64,000 bases of DNA from the NCBI GenBank assembly GCA_014193115.1, contig BJHQ01000009.1:1-64000 (forward strand). The letters run 5' to 3'. Position 1 is the stretch's first letter. Each line of letters opens with the position of its first letter. This document shows, one piece after another, positions 54,468-61,908 of the stretch. Under the pieces are notes generated by a model. It was given only the letters and a program-made list of their open reading frames with translations. It was not told the origin of the DNA and ran no database searches. The DNA is from Planctomycetota bacterium. Its GTDB lineage: Bacteria > Planctomycetota > UBA11346. A program made the position numbers and the translations under genes.

Positions 54468-55649
54468 TCATTCAGGGATTTCGATATCTGTCAGTTGGGC
54501 ACGCATCAACATCAAAAACACCATGCCAGGGTGCTGGATGCAATAACGAGTGGCGTGACCGGATCCATGACTAACGAACATCAATTGCAGAAAATCATTT
54601 TCAACTCTGGCGGGATGATAGGCCCAAAGATCCTGGGTCGAGATGGGCACCAAGGGCTTATCCTTCCAAAGGTCGTCGGTCACGTCATCATAGACAGCGT
54701 TCCACACTGACCAGTCGATCTTGAATCCCTTGTTTGGTCCGAGATAGGCGTTCCAGGTAAAGGACTCAATCCCATCGAACTCTGCACGATTATAAGCACG
54801 AAGAATGGACACCACACTGGGCGGCAAACCGGAAGCATCATCAAGATAAGGAGGAAAAAGTTTTAATCGTCCATCCGTCTCCTCGCCTCTGAATGATCCA
54901 AGGAAATCAATCTGGAGATATTGTGATTTGACAGATACACGTTTCGCCAGACGGGCAAGGTCATTGATGACAGGCTGCCCTGATGGATCACCATGCGTAT
55001 AGTGAGCTAATATGGCTCTTACCGCCTGTTCGACTGGCATTTCTAAGAATGCCGTCCAACCGGAAGCAGGCTGAACTGGTTTATCGAAAGACCAACGGTT
55101 CAACCGGTCAATGGGCTGACGATTGGGAGCTAGCGTCGAAAACAATTCCGATTTGTGACCTCGACAGTTAGGAGCGATCTTACCGGGGCGAGAAATATAA
55201 TTGGTGACAACAACACTGTTACCAAGAAGGAATAGTGGAAAAAATCCTGATTTAAAAAGGACGAGATAGTCGGAAGCGCTTAGCAATCTATTCTCACATT
55301 CCAATAAAAGGCGGATATAATCATACAAACTCGATTTAATTGGCTTGAATTCAATTACGGGATATCCTGTACACATTTTCTCAATCGCGGCTGAGAATTT
55401 TTCCGTCGATTTATCACCCTCCTCTCCATGTTTTAGCCAAATTGGTCGATTATAAAGATCTGAGCCGTATGCTACTTCTAATTTACGGACTGCGGGTCGT
55501 TTAGAATCTGCTGCCGAGATGCGAATCAAACGAAGAGCGCCATTGTAGGGCAGCGGCGATTTTTTATTTTCAACCAGGTCTAAAATAATTTTCAGTGCCT
55601 CGGCAACCGCCTTGATGATATCGTTATGTATTTTATGTGATATGAGCAT
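54468..55649 (-). CDS. Large hypothetical protein with SUKH/SMI1-like C-terminal region, paralogue 1
   Basis: A 393-residue protein of no firm family. The region DDASGLPPSVVSILRAYNRAEF (about residue 270) resembles the LP-x-x-Y-x-x-FL-x-x-NG signature of SMI1/KNR4-like (SUKH) proteins, which often serve as toxin immunity proteins. A middle segment FSTLAPNRQPIDRLNRWSFD recurs in the next gene. Base composition is visibly A/T-richer than in flanking genes, a sign of horizontal acquisition. The nearest same-strand gene is its paralogue. Immunity function is inference. Confidence 0.6.
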   Translation of the reverse strand: MLISHKIHNDIIKAVAEALKIILDLVENKKSPLPYNGALRLIRISAADSKRPAVRKLEVAYGSDLYNRPIWLKHGEEGDKSTEKFSAAIEKMCTGYPVIEFKPIKSSLYDYIRLLLECENRLLSASDYLVLFKSGFFPLFLLGNSVVVTNYISRPGKIAPNCRGHKSELFSTLAPNRQPIDRLNRWSFDKPVQPASGWTAFLEMPVEQAVRAILAHYTHGDPSGQPVINDLARLAKRVSVKSQYLQIDFLGSFRGEETDGRLKLFPPYLDDASGLPPSVVSILRAYNRAEFDGIESFTWNAYLGPNKGFKIDWSVWNAVYDDVTDDLWKDKPLVPISTQDLWAYHPARVENDFLQLMFVSHGSGHATRYCIQHPGMVFLMLMRAQLTDIEIPE

Positions 55650-55784
55650 GGGTCATCCGTGATATTATCAGATTACTTTGTGGTTTCGGCACCAACACGA
55701 CGGCTCCTTATGAAATTAAGAATGTTGATGGCGCCCACTTTTTCATGCCCATCATAAATGGTGATTCCAAAACCCGAACTGGCG

Positions 55785-56996
55785 TCATGGTTCCTCGGGA
55801 TGTTTGCCAAGGTTGAGATCACCGAGGTACAAGTGCATTAACTTCAAAAACGCCTCCCCTGCGCAAGGTTGCAAGGATGGAATAAGACGTCCCGAATCGC
55901 TGAGGTACATCAGTTGCAGGAATCCGTGCTGGATCTTGGCCGGATGATAAACCCACAGAGTTTGATCCTTGAACGGCACCAATGGCTTGGCGACCCAAAG
56001 GTCATCTGCGATATCATCACTGATGTCCCAATCAGACCAGTCGATATCAAAACCATCTTGAACACCCAAATAAGGATTCCAGGTGCTTGAACCCACGCCA
56101 TCCACTTTGACACCGTTATATGCACGGATGATGGCAACCACATCGGTAGGTAATCCGGACACATCACCCGTAAACGGCGGTGCAAAGTCCACCTGGCAAT
56201 CAATATCGTCACCATCATCTTGAACCATAAAGGAGATGCGCAGGTTTTGCTGATCAATAGAAACATGAGTGGCCTTGGTGGCCAACTCAGCAATAATCGG
56301 CCGCAACGCAGTGGGATTACTAAAAGCGAACGGTTCCATGATCCGTTGGACTGCCTCCCCGACTGGCATATCGAGGAACGAGGGCCATTCGGCGCTGGAC
56401 CGAATAGGCAAGTCATACGCCCAGCGCTTGCAACGATCAATAGGCTTCCGGCTTGGGGCGAGAGTCGCGAATAATTCGTCTTTCGATCCGAGGTAACGAG
56501 AATCGATCTCCCCCGGTCGATCAATATATTTCATGACTACTATTTTATTTCCAATCGGGCAAAGCGGAAGATAACCAGAATGAAAAAGATCCATAAAATC
56601 GCCAGAATTGAAGGGACGATCGTCACTGTCAAGAATTACGTTGACGAGATGGAATAAACACATATTTATATCATACAAATAATCAGAGTCGGGGATTCGA
56701 TTTACAATTAGCGATATTTCAGATTCTAGGTGCATAACACCGAATCCAGAACTCTGCTTTAGCGGGCTATACCACTCTGGCCTATTGCGGGCCTCTGTCT
56801 GGAAATTGCTAATGATTGAATGAATAGCTCTTTTCCGAGCCTCGCTTTTAGAGATGACAATTAATTGACGCGGTCCTTTGTAAATTGTCGGAAGCAATTT
56901 TCCTTGAAGAAGACTGGTAACAAGGGACGCGGCCCTAGCGAGCGTCTCGACGGTTGCGTTGTGGGTGGATTGAGGTATTAGCATAGCAAGGCTCAT
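55785..56996 (-). CDS. Large hypothetical protein with SUKH/SMI1-like C-terminal region, paralogue 2
   Basis: A 403-residue relative of the protein at 54468-55649. Shared blocks are FATLAPSRKPIDRCKRWAYD, MPVGEAVQRI and DVSGLPTDVVAIIRAYNGVKV, followed by TWNPYLG, WVYHPAKIQHGFLQLMYLS. The two lie 135 bp apart on the minus strand and look like a tandem duplication that has diverged. Composition is again A/T-rich. No signal peptide or membrane helix is seen. Function unknown; SUKH-like binding or immunity is a guess. Confidence 0.6.
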   Translation of the reverse strand: MSLAMLIPQSTHNATVETLARAASLVTSLLQGKLLPTIYKGPRQLIVISKSEARKRAIHSIISNFQTEARNRPEWYSPLKQSSGFGVMHLESEISLIVNRIPDSDYLYDINMCLFHLVNVILDSDDRPFNSGDFMDLFHSGYLPLCPIGNKIVVMKYIDRPGEIDSRYLGSKDELFATLAPSRKPIDRCKRWAYDLPIRSSAEWPSFLDMPVGEAVQRIMEPFAFSNPTALRPIIAELATKATHVSIDQQNLRISFMVQDDGDDIDCQVDFAPPFTGDVSGLPTDVVAIIRAYNGVKVDGVGSSTWNPYLGVQDGFDIDWSDWDISDDIADDLWVAKPLVPFKDQTLWVYHPAKIQHGFLQLMYLSDSGRLIPSLQPCAGEAFLKLMHLYLGDLNLGKHPEEP

Positions 56997-57208
56997 TTAG
57001 GGGAATGTTTATGAAGGGCAATTCTTTATTACGGTTAGTGCGATGGATCTGTAATGACGTATTTTTGCACCATTTGAAATTTTTTATCCCAATCAAAGGA
57101 AATCCTTCATGCAAACTTTCACGCGCTAAAAGCTCTATAACCAGCCAAAGGACAATGAGTACATGATATTTGAATTATCTCGCGCACCACCGCACACGGC
57201 CACCGCCT

Positions 57209-57550
57209 TCACCCGAGCAGAACGAACGTCTTTTGGCCGACCTCGGCCGAAATATCCCCATCGGCAATCAACTCTTGCACTTCGGCACGGGCCTCGTCGA
57301 TGGTCAGCTTGCCCTTGGCAACGCGATGGCGAATGAGTGCGATCAGTCCTTCAGCTCGCCCCTCGGATCGGCCCTCGGCGCGTCCCTCGGCGCGGCCTTC
57401 GTCCTTCACTTCATCGAAGACGGTGTACATGGCAGGCTCCTGGCGCAGGCGGCGGTGGAAAGCGGCTTCCTGCTCGGGTGGTAGCTTGGCTAATAATTGT
57501 GCAAAGGAAAGGAACCGGCTCAGATCGTCCACCGGACCTGGTGCGCGGTG
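57209..57550. repeat. Direct repeat with 59455-59809
   Basis: About 340-355 bp are near-identical in the same orientation at 57209-57550 and 59455-59809, differing mainly in the number of short GCGCGGCCTTCG-type units. They flank the 503-residue SUKH-like gene and the 98-residue gene, so recombination could delete or duplicate that 2.25-kb segment. Confidence 0.85.
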
Positions 57551-57559
57551 CGTTGGCAC
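57209..57559 (-). CDS. Stand-alone copy of the Rpn nuclease C-terminal domain
   Basis: A 116-residue frame starting at GTG, nearly identical to the last 116 or so residues of the Rpn-type nuclease at 59455-60363 but lacking the entire nuclease domain. It keeps HRAPGPVDDLSRFLSFAQLL, the EGRAEGRAEG repeats (one unit set shorter) and the C-terminal VGQKTFVLLG. It may be a decayed duplicate. It may also be a functional small protein, because E. coli rpn genes are reported to make an intragenic C-terminal product that inhibits the full-length nuclease. Confidence 0.55.
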   Translation of the reverse strand: MPTHRAPGPVDDLSRFLSFAQLLAKLPPEQEAAFHRRLRQEPAMYTVFDEVKDEGRAEGRAEGRSEGRAEGLIALIRHRVAKGKLTIDEARAEVQELIADGDISAEVGQKTFVLLG

Positions 57560-57650
57560 GGTGATTCACGGAAAAATCACGAATCGCCAGGCACTGCGGC
57601 GCCATTGCCGGATCGGAACTCCTGGAAAAATGCACGTCAGGTTCGACCGA

Positions 57651-59162
57651 TCACCGTCCTTCATCCCACAGATCAGCGGCTCCGCCCTCCGCGTCCACCG
57701 CATGGGCGAGCAGGCGCAGGAAGACTCCGCCGGCGCCATACGGTGCGGGGTTGCAGAGCGTGCCGAAGTCGTGGCTCATACAAACGACTGCGGGTTCGTT
57801 GTCGGCGCGCAGGCGTTGCGGGTGGAGCAGCCAGATGTCGCTTTCGCCGTGGATCGGGACCTGGGGCACGGTCATGAACAGTTCGTCGGGATCCCACTCG
57901 TCGGGCGAGAACCACACGTCAGATTCCAGCCGGAAACGTGGCTTTTTATAGACGTGCCAGCCGAGGTCGGTGTTGGTCGCGTTCGGGTCCGCAGTCCCGG
58001 AGTGCAGCGTGATGCCGTTGTGGCGGCGGATCACTGCGACGCAGCTTGGCGGCAGGCCCGCGATGGCGCCGGTGTAGGGCGGTGGGCAACGCAGGAAGCG
58101 GCTTATGGTGGGCGCATCCGGTTCGCCAGCGTCCGCCATGGCAAAAGATTCCCCTGGGAAGTCCACGACCAGATCCTTGCCGTCTTTGCGGAAGCCAGTC
58201 ACGACGGCAGCGATGCGGTCGAGCACGTCGCGGCAGGCGTCGGTTTCAGCAAGCACGGCGAAATGCTCACGGAACACCGATGCCGTGCCGCCCGAAGCGC
58301 GTGAACGAACGATCAAATCGCTCCAGGACGACGCTGGCAACGCGGGAACATCTAGCGCGGTGATGGCGATGGGCTTCGGATGTTTGGGTGGTTTGTCGTA
58401 TTTTTTCAAGACCTCAGGGGTGGGCTGGCATTCAGGCGGAATCGGCGGGGCCGGCTGGTCGAACGGCAGATGCACCGCCAAGCAATAGCCCTCGGGGTAC
58501 GGACCGCGCCAGGTCAGGGGATAGAAGCCGTAGCGCAGGACGTTGAACATGGCGTGGAACATGCCAGGTTTTTCGAGGAGGAGTTCTTTGATATAGCCTT
58601 TTATTGTATATTCTAATTGATTCATGGTTTGCTGAGTTCGCAAATCCATCAATCGGGTATCAGGATAATATATCTTGACTAACTCATCAGTAGATAAAAT
58701 ACGGCCACTGTGAAATCTACGTCTATGTCGTTCTTCGCATTTCGCCAACTCATTCATGGATTTACCATACTGAACACGAAATTTCATTTCCGTCAATTTG
58801 TCTTGTATTATATTAAACAGCAGTCTCGAAGAATCAAGTCTTCGCAGGTGTCGCAATTGAGGGTATCTGTCCGCATCTCTATAACACCATATCCCAGCTG
58901 ACCGTATGTCAGGAAAATCACCAATATTTTCGACTTCTTTTTTCATCCTAATATATGCTGCTTCGCTTGCGTTGCTAAGTATTTCCCGGTCACTGGAAGT
59001 CAATAAAACAGCAACTCCGAGTCTATTTTCACTGTCGTTATATTCCAGGGGAATAACAGGACCCTCTATCAATGCGATTATCTCTTTGATCTCTTCGGTA
59101 TATTTGATGACGATTAATTTCTCATCCTCATACGGGAATACCAATGGTTTAGTGGTTGACAT
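57651..59162 (-). CDS. Large hypothetical protein with SUKH/SMI1-like C-terminal region, paralogue 3
   Basis: A 503-residue protein. Its C-terminal part has TGAIAGLPPSCVAVIRRHNGITL, matching the SUKH-like blocks of the two proteins to the right and left, and IWLLHPQRLRADNEPAVVCMS matches their YHPA block. The N-terminal 200 residues are encoded by A/T-rich DNA, the remainder by G/C-rich DNA, suggesting a mosaic gene. The ATG overlaps the stop of the 98-residue gene by one base (TAATG), so it is translated together with that gene and the Rpn nuclease. Confidence 0.65.
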   Translation of the reverse strand: MSTTKPLVFPYEDEKLIVIKYTEEIKEIIALIEGPVIPLEYNDSENRLGVAVLLTSSDREILSNASEAAYIRMKKEVENIGDFPDIRSAGIWCYRDADRYPQLRHLRRLDSSRLLFNIIQDKLTEMKFRVQYGKSMNELAKCEERHRRRFHSGRILSTDELVKIYYPDTRLMDLRTQQTMNQLEYTIKGYIKELLLEKPGMFHAMFNVLRYGFYPLTWRGPYPEGYCLAVHLPFDQPAPPIPPECQPTPEVLKKYDKPPKHPKPIAITALDVPALPASSWSDLIVRSRASGGTASVFREHFAVLAETDACRDVLDRIAAVVTGFRKDGKDLVVDFPGESFAMADAGEPDAPTISRFLRCPPPYTGAIAGLPPSCVAVIRRHNGITLHSGTADPNATNTDLGWHVYKKPRFRLESDVWFSPDEWDPDELFMTVPQVPIHGESDIWLLHPQRLRADNEPAVVCMSHDFGTLCNPAPYGAGGVFLRLLAHAVDAEGGAADLWDEGR

Positions 59163-59458
59163 TAGAGATGTCCTTTCGTCTGGAATAATTTTTTCCAGGC
59201 GTCCTCGATTTGTGTTGTGGAGATGGCGCTTGGGGCAGAGCTTGCAACAAGCCGCTTACCGGTCTGCAGCTCTTCTCTGCAAAGAACTTGAAAATCTACC
59301 ATATCTTGTCTAGCGTCATTTATGATCGATTCATATTTCTTAGCGTAATCAGGATCTGCAACGTTTAAATCCTTGATTTTCTTTAGCATTTTATCGGATT
59401 TCTTTTGCATCACCGCCAAGACCATTGCACTATACCCAAGGCACTCCTCCGCTCTCAC
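59162..59458 (-). CDS. Small helical hypothetical protein
   Basis: A 98-residue protein, start GTG at 59458, which overlaps the Rpn stop (GTGA). Its end overlaps the next start. It is mostly helical, with charged stretch MQKKSDKMLKKIKDLNVADP near residues 17-36, and no recognisable motif. Tight coupling on both sides makes it a component of the Rpn operon, perhaps an adaptor or inhibitor. Function unknown. Confidence 0.65.
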   Translation of the reverse strand: MRAEECLGYSAMVLAVMQKKSDKMLKKIKDLNVADPDYAKKYESIINDARQDMVDFQVLCREELQTGKRLVASSAPSAISTTQIEDAWKKLFQTKGHL

Positions 59459-60363
59459 CCGAGCAGAACGAACGCCTTTTGGCCGACCTCGGCCGAAATA
59501 TCCCCATCGGCAATCAACTCTTGCACTTCGGCGCGGGCCTCGTCGATGGTCAGCTTGCCCTTGGCAACGCGATGGCGAATGAGCGCGATCAGTCCTTCAG
59601 CGCGGCCTTCGGCGCGGCCTTTGGCCTCGCCCTCGGCACGCCCCTCGGCGCGGCCTTCGTCCTTCACTTCATCGAAGACGGTGTACATGGCAGGCTCCTG
59701 GCGCAGGCGGCGGTGGAAAGCGGCTTCCTGCTCGGGTGGTAGCTTGGCTAATAATTGCGCAAAGGAAAGGAACCGGCTCAGGTCGTCCACCGGGCCGGGT
59801 GCGCGGTGCATGGCGAGCAACACCTGCACGAGGTCGTCCACCGCGTTCATCGTGGCCAGCAGGCTCAAGAGCTGCGCCACCCGGTTCTGCATCGCCCGCA
59901 GGCGCGGAAGCTGTTCGGCGGTGACCCGATAGATGCGCACCTTGAAGGTCAGGATGCGCTCGTCCAGGAGGTCTACGGTCAACGTGTCCTCGATCTCTTT
60001 CGCGCTCGCGTCGGTGACCAGGACGATGGGAAAGACCTCGGCCTTTGGCTTGCGATTGCGGCAGCGCAGAGCGGCGAAATAGAGATGTACCCGGTCGAGA
60101 TCGACCCGGCGCCCCTCGGACCAGTGCTCGATCAGGACGATGATCGCGGTCCGGCCGTCGTTCCATGCGCATTCCAGGGCCACGTCGAGGAACCGGCTCG
60201 GCTCCGACAGGTCGGGCACCGGCAATTCCTGGGAAATGACCGTGATCTTCGCCGGGCGGCCGTATTTGGCGAGCAGTTCGGGAACGAAAACCTCCAGGGT
60301 TTCCTGGGGATATTCGGTGAACAGCTCTTTGAAGCCGCGGTCTTGGGTCGGACGGTCAGGCAT
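59455..60363 (-). CDS. Rpn-family PD-(D/E)XK nuclease
   Basis: A 302-residue member of the Rpn/YhgA (transposase_31-like) nuclease family. The catalytic core is seen in RFLDVALECAWND (Asp60) and IIVLIEHWSEG (Glu79), the family LIEHxS hallmark. YFAALRCRNRKPKAEVFPIVLV follows. The C-terminal third carries EGRAEG repeats (about residues 236-257) and an oligomerisation-like helix. Rpn proteins are DNA endonucleases linked to recombination and anti-phage activity. The ATG at 60363 heads an operon with the 98- and 503-residue genes. Confidence 0.85.
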   Translation of the reverse strand: MPDRPTQDRGFKELFTEYPQETLEVFVPELLAKYGRPAKITVISQELPVPDLSEPSRFLDVALECAWNDGRTAIIVLIEHWSEGRRVDLDRVHLYFAALRCRNRKPKAEVFPIVLVTDASAKEIEDTLTVDLLDERILTFKVRIYRVTAEQLPRLRAMQNRVAQLLSLLATMNAVDDLVQVLLAMHRAPGPVDDLSRFLSFAQLLAKLPPEQEAAFHRRLRQEPAMYTVFDEVKDEGRAEGRAEGEAKGRAEGRAEGLIALIRHRVAKGKLTIDEARAEVQELIADGDISAEVGQKAFVLLG

Positions 60364-60614
60364 GGCCGCACGCTGCCGCTGCCGTCCTGGGCGGGAAGCC
60401 TCGCACCCACCGGTGAGATTTCACCGGGCAAAACCGAATAGGCTGCCCAGCCAGTCGGTTGGTTCGACCTCGGGAAGGCGCGGGAACGATGGAACTTTAC
60501 GCCGCACATTCCGCCTGCGCCGGAGTTACCACGAACAGCCGGCAATCATTCCGCACCGTCTCAACCCTGCGCGTCGCTTCTGGCCGGCGCGGTCAGAATC
60601 CAACAGGTGCCGGC

Positions 60615-61688
60615 TCAGCGTTGATAGGCCGGCAGCAGATGACGTTCCACCGCCAGGGCGAGCACGCCCATGCTGGTGCAATAGACCCGGCCATAGCCGC
60701 CTTCATTGCCGCCGGGAGGCGACGGCCAGAAGCCTTCCTTTTCCTGGTGGCGGGTCAGCTCGGATTCGAACCGCGGGCGATAGGCGGTCCAGGCGTCGGG
60801 GCGGGCGCGGCTCAGTCCGACCGCGTCGTAATAGGCGCGATAGAAGAACCATTTTCCTGAGAACGCGATGGGGTCCTGGGCGATGCGTTCGGCGATGCGG
60901 TCGACCAGCGGGTTGGCCTCGTTGCCGGCGATGGAAAAACACAGCATGCCCAGCCCGCGCAGGGCGGCGTTATCTTGTCCACGGGATTCATAGCCGACCC
61001 TGCCGTCGTCGCTGGTCAGGCCCCGGGCGTACGCGCAGGCGTCGGTGATCACCTGTTCGGGAACGGTGATGCCGATGCGGTGAGCGGCGTGGAGCGACAG
61101 CAACTGCCAGCCGGACAGACTCAGATCGCTGCTCGCCTCGGTGGGCAGATAGCGCCAGCCGCCGGCATGGCCCGGAGCCTTCTTCACCCGCGCCGCGTTG
61201 ACCGTGACCGCCACCGCCCGTTCCACCGAGGCCCGCATCCGTTCCTCGCGGGTCGGGTCGCCGTCCATGCCCAGGGCCTCGGCCAGCATCAAAGTCGTGA
61301 TCCCGTGGCCGTACATCCGGCTGCCGTCCTTTTCACCGAAATAGCCGCTCGGCAACTGATCAGCGATCACCGCATCGATGGCGCGGCGCAACCAGGCCGA
61401 ATGCTCGCCGTCGCGGGGCACGATCCCCGCCGCGAGATGGGCCATCACCGCCAGGCTGGTGAGGGCGGTCGGCCATTGCTCGCCGAGCTTGCCGTCGGGC
61501 CGGGTCTGGGAGCGCAGCCAGACCAGGCCGAGCTCGATGGCCTGGTCGGCCGGGCGACGGACCAGCAGCCGATCGAGGACCTCCTGATCGCTGGTGTCTT
61601 CGGCCGCGGCGGCACACAGCTTGCCGGACGGCACGAACGCCAGGGCAAGCGCGACGGCGATGGCAACGGCTGGGTGGTTCAGAGACAT
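60615..61688 (-). CDS. Secreted alpha/alpha-toroid protein (squalene-cyclase-like repeats)
   Basis: A 357-residue protein. Signal peptide at residues 1-31 (HPAVAIAVALALAFVPSGKL, ending in AAAA). The rest consists of prenyltransferase/squalene-oxidase-type helical repeats: GLVWLRSQTRPDGKLGEQWP, GYFGEKDGSRMYGHGITTLMLAEALG, GGWRYLPTE and QQ-poor YGRVYCTSMGVLALAV. The DxDD motif of true cyclases is not seen, so a binding or scaffolding role is likelier. The ATG at 61688 has AGGA upstream. Such proteins are frequent in planctomycetes. Confidence 0.82.
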   Translation of the reverse strand: MSLNHPAVAIAVALALAFVPSGKLCAAAAEDTSDQEVLDRLLVRRPADQAIELGLVWLRSQTRPDGKLGEQWPTALTSLAVMAHLAAGIVPRDGEHSAWLRRAIDAVIADQLPSGYFGEKDGSRMYGHGITTLMLAEALGMDGDPTREERMRASVERAVAVTVNAARVKKAPGHAGGWRYLPTEASSDLSLSGWQLLSLHAAHRIGITVPEQVITDACAYARGLTSDDGRVGYESRGQDNAALRGLGMLCFSIAGNEANPLVDRIAERIAQDPIAFSGKWFFYRAYYDAVGLSRARPDAWTAYRPRFESELTRHQEKEGFWPSPPGGNEGGYGRVYCTSMGVLALAVERHLLPAYQR

Positions 61689-61860
61689 GCGTTCATCCTC
61701 TCGATGACGCCTGAGCGGCGAAGCTTGCATCGCCGGAATAGCTTGGAGATCTTCTCCTATTCCAGGTGGCCACGGAAAGACCAGGCAGCCAACGGAACCA
61801 GCATCGCGCCGGCGATGGGGGCATCGCCGCTCCGGAATGCGCACAACTTTTTTCCGTGTG

Positions 61861-61891
61861 CGTTCTTGGCGTCGTGGCGCCTGGGCGGTTC
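61861..61891. repeat. Dispersed CTTGGCG-type repeat, copy 2
   Basis: The core TTCTTGGCGTCGTGGCGCCT followed by GGGCGGTTC matches copy 1 at 18766-18797 at most positions, in the same orientation. It lies in the 220-bp spacer between the toroid gene and the repeat-rich gene. Confidence 0.6.
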
Positions 61892-61908
61892 ATCGGCTTA
61901 TGCACGGT

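Noticed and set aside
59455..60363. Insertion sequence transposase
   Set aside because: The Rpn family was once named transposase-like, but there are no terminal inverted repeats or target duplications here; it is better called a PD-(D/E)XK nuclease.
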